A stretch of 64,000 nt of DNA from Yanghanlia sp047501535. Its GTDB lineage: Bacteria > Pseudomonadota > Gammaproteobacteria > Burkholderiales > Burkholderiaceae_B. This document shows, in pieces, positions 17,955-27,705 of this stretch (position 1 is its first letter; every line of letters starts with the position of its first letter). The stretch covers positions 62,001 to 126,000 of the forward strand of contig NZ_JAZDRJ010000003.1 in assembly GCF_047501535.1 (NCBI RefSeq). Reading direction: 5' to 3'. The translations under genes were made by a program, and so were the position numbers. The notes below the pieces were generated by a model. That model saw nothing but the letters and a program-made list of their open reading frames with translations. It was not told the origin of the DNA and did no database searches.

Positions 17955-19400
17955 ATGGGCATATATGTCATCAAAATGCCGGATATCGGCGAAGGGATTG
18001 CAGAAGTCGAGCTGGTGGAGTGGATGGTCAAGGAAGGCGACACGGTTGCTGAAGACCAAGTACTGGCTGAAGTCATGACGGAAAAGGCCACGGTGGAAGT
18101 GCCGTCGCCCGTGCACGGCACGGTGCTGGCTTTAGGCGGCGCCGTAGGCGAAATCATGGCAGTAGGCGCCGAGCTGATCCGCCTGGAAGTCGAGGGCGAA
18201 GGCAATGTGGCAGAAGACGAAACCCCGGCAGTAGAAACCGAGGTGCAGGGCGAAGATCATATGGCCGGGGAAGGGGTCGCACCCGAACCCGAGGCCGATC
18301 TAAACAGTCAGCCCGATGCCGACTCAGGTGAGTCGCAAGAAGCCCTGCCTCAGGAGGAAGCGGCGTCTGACTCGGCAGCCGCAACCATGACTGGGGCTGC
18401 TGCGAACGGCCAGCCGGAGGTCGCTGCAGCCACGGACGAGCAGGTTCAAGCTCAGCCGCCAGCACAAGCACCTCAGCACATACAACACCAAGCTGTGGCG
18501 CAGGGGCGTCCGCTGGCCTCGCCCGCGGTTCGGCGCCGCGCCATGGAAGCAGGCATCGACTTGCAAGTGGTTCCCGCCACTGGCGCGCAAGGGCAGGTCA
18601 CTCAGCAAGATCTCGATAATTGGTTGCGGCAAAGCGGGGCGGGTGCTTCGGCTGGCGACACCAAGCTCACGCCTGCGCCAACCGTGGCTTACACACGCCG
18701 CGAAGGAGTGGAAGAGATTCCTGTCGTGGGGCTGCGTCGCAAGATTGCAGAAAAAATGCAGCAGTCCAAGCGGCAAATTCCGCACTTCACCTACGTTGAG
18801 GAGGTCGATGTCACAGAGCTCGAAGCTCTGCGCCAGACACTGAACCAGCGTTGGGGCGAGTCGCGCGGCAAGCTGACCTTATTGCCGTTTATCGTGCGCG
18901 CCATGGTGCTGGCCATTAATGATTTTCCGCAAATGAATGCGCGGTTTGACGACGAAAAAGGCGTGGTGTCGCGGTATGTACCCGTCCACCTGGGGGTGGC
19001 CGCGCAAACCGATTCGGGGCTGATGGTGCCGGTGCTGCGCCATGCCGAAGCCTATGATCTCTGGGGTTGTGCAGGCGAAATCCGCCGCCTGGCGCAAGCC
19101 GCCCGCGATGGCTCGGCGCATCGAGATGAACTCTCCGGCTCCACCATCACCCTGACCAGCCTGGGGGCCTTGGGCGGCATTGTGTCCACGCCCGTTATCA
19201 ATTACCCCGAAGTGGCGATTGTTGGCGTCAATCGGGTGGTGGAAAAGCCCGTTGTCATGAATGGCGCCATCGTCGTTCGAAAAACGATGAACCTCTCATC
19301 CTCTTTCGATCATCGCGTGGTGGACGGCATGCATGCGGCGGAATTCATCCAATGCATACGGGGGCTGCTGGAATGCCCGTCCCTGCTGTTTGTGCAGTAA
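17955..19400 (+). CDS. bkdB: branched-chain 2-oxoacid dehydrogenase E2 (lipoamide acyltransferase)
   Basis: 481 residues. Core of the complex; transfers the branched acyl group from lipoamide to CoA. One lipoyl domain (1-80) with VMTEKATVEVPS around the lipoyl lysine, an unusually long Ala/Glu/Gln/Pro-rich linker (about 85-180), a peripheral-subunit-binding domain (about 182-220, LASPAVRRRAMEAGI) and a catalytic domain ending with the DHRVVDG active-site motif near residue 450. Pseudomonas has lpdV (E3) next in the operon; here an unrelated hydrolase follows, so E3 must come from elsewhere. Confidence 0.94.
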   Translation: MGIYVIKMPDIGEGIAEVELVEWMVKEGDTVAEDQVLAEVMTEKATVEVPSPVHGTVLALGGAVGEIMAVGAELIRLEVEGEGNVAEDETPAVETEVQGEDHMAGEGVAPEPEADLNSQPDADSGESQEALPQEEAASDSAAATMTGAAANGQPEVAAATDEQVQAQPPAQAPQHIQHQAVAQGRPLASPAVRRRAMEAGIDLQVVPATGAQGQVTQQDLDNWLRQSGAGASAGDTKLTPAPTVAYTRREGVEEIPVVGLRRKIAEKMQQSKRQIPHFTYVEEVDVTELEALRQTLNQRWGESRGKLTLLPFIVRAMVLAINDFPQMNARFDDEKGVVSRYVPVHLGVAAQTDSGLMVPVLRHAEAYDLWGCAGEIRRLAQAARDGSAHRDELSGSTITLTSLGALGGIVSTPVINYPEVAIVGVNRVVEKPVVMNGAIVVRKTMNLSSSFDHRVVDGMHAAEFIQCIRGLLECPSLLFVQ

Positions 19401-19509
19401 ATACGCAGGCCGCAGTGAGAAGGTGGCGGGCTTCTGTTGGTCCAGCCCGGGGCTGTTCGCGCCCCTGGGCTTACAATCAGGAGTCCGTTTTCCATCTCAC
19501 GAGGATGCA

Positions 19510-20466
19510 ATGAGCGAAGTGCCCAGCCCCTACGTTGTTGAACCCCGTTTGAATTATGTGATGTGCGCCAGCCCGGCGGGCATGCATCGCATGGCCTATT
19601 GGGAATGGGGCGACCCTCACAACGACAAGGTGCTGCTCTGCGTCCATGGCCTGACCCGCAGCGGCCGGGATTTCGATGTTCTGGCCGCACGCATGGCCAA
19701 GGAATACCGCGTGGTTTGCCCGGATGTTGTCGGGCGTGGGCATTCCGACTGGCTGATCAACCCATCCTATTACGCGATTCCCCAATATGTGTCAGACATG
19801 CTGACGCTTATTGCGCGGCTGAAACCCGGCCGCCTCGACTGGGTAGGCACCTCTATGGGCGGCTTAATTGGCATGGGGCTGGCAGCCGGGCTAGCCACTT
19901 CTGCCGCGCTGCGCCCCGCCAAGCCGGAACCTCGCCTGAGCAATGACCAAACCCTAACTCTGGGCCGCATGGTTTTGAATGATATCGGCCCCACAATCAA
20001 CGATAGTGGCTTGGCGCGTATCTCTGAATATGTGGGCAAGGAAGAAATATTTGACAGCTTCGAGCAAGCGGTCGAATATGTGAAAAGCGTGTCGCAGGGC
20101 TTTGGCCCGCACGACAGCGCCGGCTGGCAAGCACTGACGCGCCACATCTTCAATCAGGAAGATGGCAAGTGGCGCAAACATTACGATTTGCGTATCGCCG
20201 AACCCATCGCCCAACAGGACGCCACGGTGCTTAAAGGGGCGGAAGCCGTACTCTGGGCCGGCTTTGAAAGCCTTGCCGAACCTGTGCTGGTGATACGCGG
20301 CGAAACCTCCGACCTGCTTACTGAGCAAGGGCTGCAGGAAATGCAGAAGCGCAATGTACTGGCGCGTGGTTTGACATTTCCCGGGGTTGGGCATGCGCCC
20401 ACCTTGCGCTCTGACGACCAGGTCGAGGCGGTTGCCGCATTTTTGCTGGAAGAACAGGCCCGCTGA
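19510..20466 (+). CDS. alpha/beta hydrolase
   Basis: 318 residues from ATG 19510, which has GAGG six bases upstream. Alpha/beta fold: VLLCVHGLTRSGRDF gives the oxyanion strand, VGTSMGGLIG is the nucleophile elbow (Ser at about 116), and VGHAPTL near the end supplies the histidine. The middle region (about 120-230) is a cap insert. The substrate is unknown; the position after the bkd operon suggests but does not prove a role in ester or thioester metabolism. It has its own gap of about 110 bases and may have its own promoter. Confidence 0.8.
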   Translation: MSEVPSPYVVEPRLNYVMCASPAGMHRMAYWEWGDPHNDKVLLCVHGLTRSGRDFDVLAARMAKEYRVVCPDVVGRGHSDWLINPSYYAIPQYVSDMLTLIARLKPGRLDWVGTSMGGLIGMGLAAGLATSAALRPAKPEPRLSNDQTLTLGRMVLNDIGPTINDSGLARISEYVGKEEIFDSFEQAVEYVKSVSQGFGPHDSAGWQALTRHIFNQEDGKWRKHYDLRIAEPIAQQDATVLKGAEAVLWAGFESLAEPVLVIRGETSDLLTEQGLQEMQKRNVLARGLTFPGVGHAPTLRSDDQVEAVAAFLLEEQAR

Positions 20467-20502
20467 TTCTCAGCGCCTGTTAAGTCGTTCACGGAGGATG
20501 CC

Positions 20503-21339
20503 ATCATCATCTCAGCCGATCTTCACTGCCATTCGACCATGTCCGACGGTGTGCTTGCACCCGAGGATGTGGCCCGTCGCGCCCATGATAACGGGGTGAC
20601 CTTATGGGCGCTGACCGATCACGACATTCTGGATGGCGTGCCTGCAGCGCGTGCGCAGGCGCAGGCGCTGGGCATGCGCTTTATCGCCGGGGTGGAGATT
20701 TCCGTTACCTGGGCCGGCCATACCGTTCACGTTGTGGGCCTGAATGTTGACGATACGCATACCGGCCTGGTCGAAGGGTTGCGCAGTATTCGCGTGGGCC
20801 GTTCTGAACGCGCCGAAGAAATGGGGCGCCGGCTGGACGCCATGGGCGTTGAAAACAGCTATCAGGGCGCTTTAGCTTATGTCAGTAACCCGGCCCTGAT
20901 CAGCCGCACGCATTTTGCCCGGTATTTGGTGGAGAAAGGGTATTGCGCCAATCTCTCCGAAGTATTCAAACGCTATCTGGGTGAAGATTCCCAGGCCTAT
21001 GTGCCCATGCAGTGGTCTACGCTGGAGCAGGCCGTCAACTGGATACTGCAGGCGGGCGGGCGAGCTGTCATTGCGCACCCCGGTCGCTACAACTACACGC
21101 CGGTGCAGTTCGACGCCTTGTTCACCCAATTCCGCGAATTAGGGGGCGAGGCCATTGAAGTGGTGACCGGCAGCCATGCGCCGCACCAGTACCGCGAATA
21201 CGCTGACGTCGCCCGGCAATACGGGTTTCTGGCTTCTTGCGGTTCAGATTTTCACGGCCCGGATGAAAACCGCCTCGACCTGGGTCGGCTGCCCGCTATG
21301 CCGGACGATCTCACTCCTGTCTGGCACGACTGGGTTTAG
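20503..21339 (+). CDS. PHP-domain phosphoesterase (TrpH/YciV/RNase AM type) with a non-standard start
   Basis: The PHP metal motif DLHCHSTMSDG is encoded at 20518-20550, so the protein must begin upstream of the first ATG in frame (20539). Back to the previous stop (20464-20466, same frame) there is no ATG, GTG or TTG. A GGAGG at 20493-20497 is well placed for ATC at 20503. From there the protein is 278 residues, the usual length, with further ligand motifs WALTDHDILDG, AVIAHPGRYN and CGSDFHGPDE. The family cleaves nucleoside 3',5'-bisphosphates or RNA 5' ends. A one- or two-base sequence error that removes the link to ATG 20498 is the main alternative. The alpha/beta hydrolase lies directly upstream, greB 17 bases downstream. 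Confidence 0.75.
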   Translation: MIISADLHCHSTMSDGVLAPEDVARRAHDNGVTLWALTDHDILDGVPAARAQAQALGMRFIAGVEISVTWAGHTVHVVGLNVDDTHTGLVEGLRSIRVGRSERAEEMGRRLDAMGVENSYQGALAYVSNPALISRTHFARYLVEKGYCANLSEVFKRYLGEDSQAYVPMQWSTLEQAVNWILQAGGRAVIAHPGRYNYTPVQFDALFTQFRELGGEAIEVVTGSHAPHQYREYADVARQYGFLASCGSDFHGPDENRLDLGRLPAMPDDLTPVWHDWV

Positions 21340-21355
21340 GTTCAAAGGTATTGAA

Positions 21356-21919
21356 ATGAGTAAGGCTTTTGTTAAGGAAGACCAACAGCAGGACGACGAC
21401 GATCTCGAACTGGAAGCGTCGCCCCTGCCAGCAGGGGCAAAGAATTACATCACCCGCGACGGCTATACCCGACTGCGGGCGGAACTCGAACATCTCATGA
21501 ACGTTGAACGCCCCGATGTTGTTCAAACCGTGTCATGGGCCGCTTCCAATGGCGACCGTTCCGAAAACGGCGATTACCTCTACGGGAAAAAGCGTTTGCG
21601 CGAAATCGACCGCCGCATCCGCTTTCTCACTCGCCGCCTGGAAATTGCAGAAGTCGTCGATCCCGCTGCCCAGCCCAATCGCGATCAAGTCTTTTTCGGC
21701 GCGACGGTGGTGTATTCCGATTCCGCTGGCGAAGAGTTCCGCGTCACCATCGTGGGCGTAGATGAAGCCGAGCCCCTGCAAGGTCGTATCAGCTGGATTT
21801 CGCCGGTGGCACGCGCACTGACTAAAGCGCATGAAGGCGATACCGTCGTCTTACGCACACCGGGCGGGGTGGAAGAGCTCGACATTCTGGAAGTGCATTA
21901 CCCCGAGCCACAAGCCTGA
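21356..21919 (+). CDS. greB: transcription elongation factor GreB
   Basis: 187 residues from ATG 21356. Rescues backtracked RNA polymerase by stimulating transcript cleavage. The N-terminal coiled coil (about 30-105) carries the acidic-tip type motif NGDRSENGDYLYGKKRLREI, followed by a C-terminal FKBP-like domain ending PGGVEELDILEV. An Asp/Gln-rich N-terminal extension (about 25 residues) precedes the coiled coil, a feature of GreB in Burkholderiales. Starts 17 bases after the PHP gene. Confidence 0.9.
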   Translation: MSKAFVKEDQQQDDDDLELEASPLPAGAKNYITRDGYTRLRAELEHLMNVERPDVVQTVSWAASNGDRSENGDYLYGKKRLREIDRRIRFLTRRLEIAEVVDPAAQPNRDQVFFGATVVYSDSAGEEFRVTIVGVDEAEPLQGRISWISPVARALTKAHEGDTVVLRTPGGVEELDILEVHYPEPQA

Positions 21920-22068
21920 ACTCAGCGGGTGCTTCACGGCTGTGCCAAGGTGAGGATCACCGGTTCCAGCGGTGAAATCTTGAGGTACGCTGGGCTCGGG
22001 CGCCGGGAGGGCTGTGGAAGGGGTAAAATGGGAGGTTCAGTCCACCCTTTGCGCGCACTCCGTACACA

Positions 22069-25000
22069 GTGAACTCCATTCTGCATTTTCCCGGCTCAGC
22101 CGTCCTGTCCTCGTTCCGTCGTGAACAACTCCTTAAACGTTTCTCGGCCCTTGGCCTGCCCGTGGCGGATATTTCCGGCCAGTACGAACATTACGTATGG
22201 CTTGAATCTCCCTTGGATGACGCCGCTCAAAGCCAATTGGAGCGCCTGCTCGATTACGGCACTCCCCTAAACACCAAGTCAGAAGGCCGTAACACGCTGG
22301 TTCTGCGTGTGTTCCCACGCTTTGGCACGGTGTCGCCGTGGGCCAGCAAAGCCACCGATATCGCTCATAACTGCGGCTTAGCCGCTGTGCGACGCATCGA
22401 ACGCGGCGTGCGCTACACCATCACACCCGAACGTGGCCTGCTGGGCAGCAAATCGCTGGATGAATCCCAACTGGCGCAAATCGCCGGCCTGCTGCACGAC
22501 CGCATGACAGAAACCGTGGTTGATACCGCCTTTGACGGCCAGGCGCTGTTCGCCTCGCTGCCTGGCAAACCCACAACAACGGTTAACGTGTTGGGCGCAG
22601 GGCGCCAGGCATTGGAAGAAGCCAATACCGCGCTTGGCCTGGCTTTGTCGGAAGACGAAATCGATTACTTGGCCGATGCGTTCACGGGGCTGGGGCGCGA
22701 CCCCACCGATGTCGAACTGATGATGTTCGCGCAGGCAAACAGCGAACACTGTCGCCACAAGATATTCAACGCCACCTGGGTCATTGACGGTCAGCCGCAA
22801 GAAAACACCCTGTTTGGCATGATACGCGCCACCCACGCGGCTCAGCCGCGCGGCACCGTCGTCGCGTATTCCGATAACTCAGCCATTATGGAAGGCGGTC
22901 CCGCCACTTTGTTCCATGCCGGCGCTAAAGATAGCCAAGGCCGCTACGGCCACCATCAGGCTGTAGTCCACACCCTGATGAAGGTGGAAACCCATAACCA
23001 CCCCACAGCCATTGCTCCCTTTCCGGGTGCCTCAACCGGTTCCGGCGGCGAGATCCGCGATGAAGGCGCAACGGGCCGGGGCTCCAAGCCCAAAGCCGGC
23101 CTGGCAGGGTTCACGGTATCCAACCTGCGTTTCCCAGATGCCCTGGAGCCCTGGGAAGAGCGCCCTCATGGTCTGCCCGACCGCATTGCTTCGCCGCTGG
23201 ACATCATGATTGAAGGCCCCATCGGGGCGGCAGCGTTCAATAATGAATATGGCCGCGCCAATCTGCTGGGCTACTTCCGCACGTTTGAACAGCATGCGGG
23301 CGGCCGCCGCTGGGGTTATCACAAACCCATCATGATCGCAGGCGGCATGGGCTTTATCGATAGCCGCCTCACACACAAAGATCCTCTGCCTCCCGGTGCG
23401 TTACTGATTCAACTGGGCGGCCCCGGCATGCGTATTGGCATGGGCGGTGGCGCAGCATCCAGCATGAGCGTAGGCGCAAATACCGCAGAGCTTGATTTCG
23501 ATTCCGTGCAGCGCGGCAACCCGGAAATCCAACGGCGCGCTCAGGAAGTCATTGACCGCTGCTGGCAACAAGGCGAACACAACCCCATCATCGCCATTCA
23601 CGACGTAGGCGCGGGCGGCTTGTCCAACGCGTTTCCTGAACTGGTGAACGACGCAGGGCGGGGCGCCATCTTCGAATTACAGCAAGTACATCTGGAAGAG
23701 TCTGGCCTGTCGGCAGCGGAAATCTGGAGTAATGAATCGCAGGAACGCTATGTTCTGGCCATTCTGCCCGAAGACCTCGAACGGTTCGACGCCCTGGCCA
23801 AACGTGAGCGTTGTCCCTATGCGGTTGTCGGCGTAGCCACTGAAGAGCGCCAACTGCGTGTCACGCACGGCGAAGGGCTGCCAGGTGTAGCTGAAGCCAT
23901 CACGCCTCGGGCCGAAGGCGAACTGCGCCCGGTCGATGTACCCATTGATGTCATTCTGGGCAAAGCACCGCGCATGACGCGCGATGTGACGCGAGAAACC
24001 ATCGAAGGTGAACCGTTCGACGTCGTAGGTATTGAGTTAGGCGAAGCCATTGAACGAGTGCTGCGCCACCCCACAGTCGCCAGCAAGAGCTTTCTCATCA
24101 CCATTGGCGACCGTGCTGTCGGCGGCTTGACCAGTCGCGACCAAATGGTCGGCCCCTGGCAGGTGCCGGTGGCGGATTGCGCCGTGACGCTGGCCGATTT
24201 TGAAAGCGTGCGTGGCGAAGCGATGTCCATGGGCGAACGCTCGCCGCTGGCAGTGCTGGATGCACCTGCGGCCAGCCGCATGGCTGTGGCCGAAGCGCTG
24301 ACCAACCTGGTGGCCGCTGATGTGCGTGCGCTTGAAGATATCAAGCTGTCCGCCAACTGGATGGCCGCGTGCGGCACCCCGGGCCAGGATGCCGCCCTTT
24401 ACGACGCCGTGTCGGCGGCCAGCGAATGGTGTCAGGCGCTAGGCCTGTCTATTCCCGTGGGCAAGGATTCCCTCTCCATGCGTACCACCTGGGAGCAAAA
24501 CGGTGAGCAACGCGAAGTCTGCGCGCCGGTGTCGCTGGTGGTCAGCGCCTTCGCTCCTGTGGGTGATGTGCGTGCCACGCTAACCCCGCAACTGCGCACC
24601 GATTGTGGCGATACTTCCCTTATTCTCATTGATTTGGGGGCAGGCAAGCAGCGCCTGGCAGGTTCGGTTCTTTCACAGGTTTACGGTGCCGTGGGCACGG
24701 AAGTGCCGGACATCGACGACGCCGACATGCTGGCCACCTTCTTCCGTACGGTGCGCGAGCTGGCAGCCGACGGCCTGGTGCTGGCCTATCACGACCGTTC
24801 CGACGGCGGCCTCTTGGCTACCGTGTCTGAAATGGCCTTTGCGGGGCATGTGGGTGTGTCGCTTAACCTCGACCTGCTCACCATCGACCCCCATGCCGAA
24901 GACTGGGGCGACTACAAAATCCGCCCCGAACAGGTGGCCGTGCAGCGCGACGAACTCACCCTTAAGGCCTTGTTCAACGAAGAGGCCGGTGCTGTCATTC

Positions 25001-26124
25001 AAGTGTCCCGCACCGAGCGCGACAACGTGCTGCGTCGCCTGCGCGAAGCAGGTTTGTCGCAAAACAGCTATGTCATTGGCGGCTTGAACACCGTGGATGA
25101 AATTCAGATCTTCCGCGACGGCAAATGCGTGTATCAACGCGCCCGCGCAGAGCTGGGCCAGCAATGGGCCGAAGTCAGCCGCCGCATTATGGCGCTGCGC
25201 GACAACCCCGAATGCGCTCAAGCTGAATTCGACCTGTGGAAGGACACAACCAACCCGGGCATGCAGGTACGCGTGGCCTTCGACCCGCAAGAAGACATCG
25301 CTGCGCCCTTTATTGCCACCGGCAAGCGGCCTCGCGTCGCCATTCTGCGCGAACAGGGCTGCAACAGCCAGGTGGAAATGGCCTGGGCCTTCGACAAGGC
25401 CGGTTTTGAGGCGCTTGACGTTCACATGACCGACCTCATCTCAGGCCGCAACCGCCTGGACGACGTCCAAGGCCTCGTGGCCGTGGGTGGCTTCAGCTAT
25501 GGCGACGTGCTGGGCGCGGGCGAAGGTTGGGCACGCAGCATCCGCTTCAACAGCATGCTGGCGGACCAGTTCTCGGCCTTCTTTGGCCGTGGCGACACCT
25601 TTGCCTTGGGGGTATGTAACGGCTGCCAGATGCTGGCCGCCCTGGCTTCCCTGATCCCCGGGGCAGAGCACTGGCCGCGCTTCACCCGCAATATTTCCGA
25701 GAAATACGAAGCGCGTGTCACGCTGGTGGAAATCCCCGAGTCGCCCTCGTTATTCATGCAAGGCATGGCGGGCACGATTGTGCCGGTCGCAACCGCGCAC
25801 GGCGAAGGCTTTGCCAACTTCGAGCGCCAGGGCGACGCTTCCAAGGTAATTACCGCACTGCGCTATGTGGACAACCACGGCAAGGTAACTGAGCAGTACC
25901 CGTATAACCCGAATGGCAGCGCCAACGGCCTCACAGGCGTGACCACCGCCGATGGTCGCTTCACCATCATGATGCCGCACCCCGAACGGGCGACGCGCAA
26001 TGTGATGATGTCCTGGGCGCCTGAGCGCTGGGGGCCTGCCGACCAGGGCGGGGCAGATCAGCCGCATGGCGGCTACACCCCCTGGATGCGGATGTTCCGC
26101 AACGCCCGCGTTCAGTTAGGCTGA
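22069..26124 (+). CDS. purL: phosphoribosylformylglycinamidine synthase
   Basis: 1351 residues, GTG start, the large single-chain form of proteobacteria. Converts FGAR to FGAM with glutamine and ATP in purine synthesis. The N-terminal PurS-like part, the linker, two AIRS-like halves (MFAQANSEHCRHKIFN and KVETHNHPTAIAPFPGAS mark the first) and a C-terminal class I glutaminase with LGVCNGCQM (catalytic Cys) and MPHPERATR are present. Complete. Confidence 0.97.
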   Translation: MNSILHFPGSAVLSSFRREQLLKRFSALGLPVADISGQYEHYVWLESPLDDAAQSQLERLLDYGTPLNTKSEGRNTLVLRVFPRFGTVSPWASKATDIAHNCGLAAVRRIERGVRYTITPERGLLGSKSLDESQLAQIAGLLHDRMTETVVDTAFDGQALFASLPGKPTTTVNVLGAGRQALEEANTALGLALSEDEIDYLADAFTGLGRDPTDVELMMFAQANSEHCRHKIFNATWVIDGQPQENTLFGMIRATHAAQPRGTVVAYSDNSAIMEGGPATLFHAGAKDSQGRYGHHQAVVHTLMKVETHNHPTAIAPFPGASTGSGGEIRDEGATGRGSKPKAGLAGFTVSNLRFPDALEPWEERPHGLPDRIASPLDIMIEGPIGAAAFNNEYGRANLLGYFRTFEQHAGGRRWGYHKPIMIAGGMGFIDSRLTHKDPLPPGALLIQLGGPGMRIGMGGGAASSMSVGANTAELDFDSVQRGNPEIQRRAQEVIDRCWQQGEHNPIIAIHDVGAGGLSNAFPELVNDAGRGAIFELQQVHLEESGLSAAEIWSNESQERYVLAILPEDLERFDALAKRERCPYAVVGVATEERQLRVTHGEGLPGVAEAITPRAEGELRPVDVPIDVILGKAPRMTRDVTRETIEGEPFDVVGIELGEAIERVLRHPTVASKSFLITIGDRAVGGLTSRDQMVGPWQVPVADCAVTLADFESVRGEAMSMGERSPLAVLDAPAASRMAVAEALTNLVAADVRALEDIKLSANWMAACGTPGQDAALYDAVSAASEWCQALGLSIPVGKDSLSMRTTWEQNGEQREVCAPVSLVVSAFAPVGDVRATLTPQLRTDCGDTSLILIDLGAGKQRLAGSVLSQVYGAVGTEVPDIDDADMLATFFRTVRELAADGLVLAYHDRSDGGLLATVSEMAFAGHVGVSLNLDLLTIDPHAEDWGDYKIRPEQVAVQRDELTLKALFNEEAGAVIQVSRTERDNVLRRLREAGLSQNSYVIGGLNTVDEIQIFRDGKCVYQRARAELGQQWAEVSRRIMALRDNPECAQAEFDLWKDTTNPGMQVRVAFDPQEDIAAPFIATGKRPRVAILREQGCNSQVEMAWAFDKAGFEALDVHMTDLISGRNRLDDVQGLVAVGGFSYGDVLGAGEGWARSIRFNSMLADQFSAFFGRGDTFALGVCNGCQMLAALASLIPGAEHWPRFTRNISEKYEARVTLVEIPESPSLFMQGMAGTIVPVATAHGEGFANFERQGDASKVITALRYVDNHGKVTEQYPYNPNGSANGLTGVTTADGRFTIMMPHPERATRNVMMSWAPERWGPADQGGADQPHGGYTPWMRMFRNARVQLG

Positions 26125-26168
26125 AGCGGCTTATCACGGTACAATTCATCTTTGCCCGGAGCTCGTAC

Positions 26169-27629
26169 ATGCGTCTCATCAAGAAAGCACTGACATTCGA
26201 TGATGTCCTGTTGGTGCCTGCATATTCGGACATTCTCCCACGCGATACCAACCTGTCCACCCGGTTCACGCGCGATATCACCCTGAACATTCCTCTGGTG
26301 TCTGCCGCCATGGATACCGTCACAGAATCCGGCCTGGCCATTGCCATGGCGCAGGAAGGCGGTATCGGTGTGGTTCACAAAAACCTCTCTGCCGACGAAC
26401 AGGCCCGGGAAGTGGCCCGCGTCAAGCGTCACGAGTTTGGTATTGTGATCGACCCCATCACGGTCACCCCGCAAATGTTGGTGGGCGACGCCATTGCCTT
26501 GCAGCGCGAACACGGCATTTCCGGCTTGCCGGTGGTCGATGGCGGCAAACTGGTGGGCATTGTCACCAACCGCGACTTACGCTTTGAAGACCGGCTCGAC
26601 CTGCCTCTCAGGCAGGTCATGACCCCTCAAGAAAAACTCGTCACCATGCACGAAGGCGCCACGCTGGAAGAAGCGCAAGCGCTGATGCACAAGCATCGCC
26701 TCGAACGCGTGCTCATCGTTAACGACGCCTTTCAACTTCGTGGCCTGGCCACAGTGAAGGACATCGTTAAAAACACCACCCACCCCAATGCCTGCAAAGA
26801 CGCTCACGGCCAGTTGCGCGTCGCCGCAGCGGTGGGGGTAGGTGAAGGCACGGAAGAGCGTGTGGCCAAGCTGGCGGCTGCTGGTGTTGACGCCATTGTG
26901 GTGGACACCGCTCACGGCCACACCAAGGGCGTGATCGACCGCGTGCGGTGGGTCAAGGAAAACTACCCACGCATCCAGGTCATTGGCGGCAATATCGCCA
27001 CGGCCGCTGCAGCCAGGGCGCTGGTTGAAGCGGGCGCCGATGCGGTCAAGGTCGGTATCGGCCCTGGCTCGATCTGCACCACCCGCATTGTGGCCGGGGT
27101 CGGCGTACCGCAAATCTCAGCGATTGCCGATGTCGCCGAGGCGCTGGATGGCACAGGCGTGCCGCTGATTGCCGATGGCGGCATTCGTTATTCAGGCGAT
27201 ATTGCCAAGGCGCTGGCGGCCGGTGCCTCCACCTGCATGATGGGTGGCATGTTTGCCGGTACCGAAGAATCTCCCGGCGAAGTGGTGCTGTACCAAGGGC
27301 GTTCGTATAAGTCCTATCGTGGCATGGGCAGCCTCGGCGCCATGTCCGATGGTTCCGCCGACCGCTACTTCCAAGACCCGTCCAACAACGTCGACAAGCT
27401 GGTGCCCGAAGGCATTGAAGGCCGTGTTCCCTACAAGGGCAGCGTGCTGGCCATCATTTACCAGTTGGTGGGCGGTGTCAGGGCGTCCATGGGGTATTGC
27501 GGCTGCGCCACCATCGAAGATATGCGCAAGAAGGCGGAATTCGTGGAAATCACCGCTGCCGGCGTGCGCGAATCCCACGTTCATGATGTGCAGATCACCA
27601 AGGAAGCGCCGAACTACCGCGCCGACTGA
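26169..27629 (+). CDS. guaB: inosine-5'-monophosphate dehydrogenase
   Basis: 486 residues. Oxidises IMP to XMP with NAD. TIM barrel interrupted by a CBS pair (about 95-200); the catalytic loop GIGPGSICTTRIVAG carries the active cysteine near residue 304, and the flap region around SLGAMSDGSADRYFQ is intact. A strong terminator follows, so guaA is transcribed separately. Confidence 0.97.
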   Translation: MRLIKKALTFDDVLLVPAYSDILPRDTNLSTRFTRDITLNIPLVSAAMDTVTESGLAIAMAQEGGIGVVHKNLSADEQAREVARVKRHEFGIVIDPITVTPQMLVGDAIALQREHGISGLPVVDGGKLVGIVTNRDLRFEDRLDLPLRQVMTPQEKLVTMHEGATLEEAQALMHKHRLERVLIVNDAFQLRGLATVKDIVKNTTHPNACKDAHGQLRVAAAVGVGEGTEERVAKLAAAGVDAIVVDTAHGHTKGVIDRVRWVKENYPRIQVIGGNIATAAAARALVEAGADAVKVGIGPGSICTTRIVAGVGVPQISAIADVAEALDGTGVPLIADGGIRYSGDIAKALAAGASTCMMGGMFAGTEESPGEVVLYQGRSYKSYRGMGSLGAMSDGSADRYFQDPSNNVDKLVPEGIEGRVPYKGSVLAIIYQLVGGVRASMGYCGCATIEDMRKKAEFVEITAAGVRESHVHDVQITKEAPNYRAD

Positions 27630-27652
27630 TCCCACTAACGCAAGCACCATCG

Positions 27653-27687
27653 AAGCCCCAGCCGGAAAATTGGCTGGGGCTTTTTTT
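27653..27687 (+). terminator. intrinsic terminator after guaB
   Basis: An 11-bp perfect stem (27653-27663 with 27672-27682), 8-base loop, then a T-run to 27687. Confidence 0.93.
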
Positions 27688-27705
27688 ACGCGCTTAACAA
27701 TCTGA

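Noticed and set aside
19333..19509. Extended N-terminus of the alpha/beta hydrolase
   Set aside because: Would overlap the end of bkdB; ATG 19510 has a good ribosome site and matches family length.
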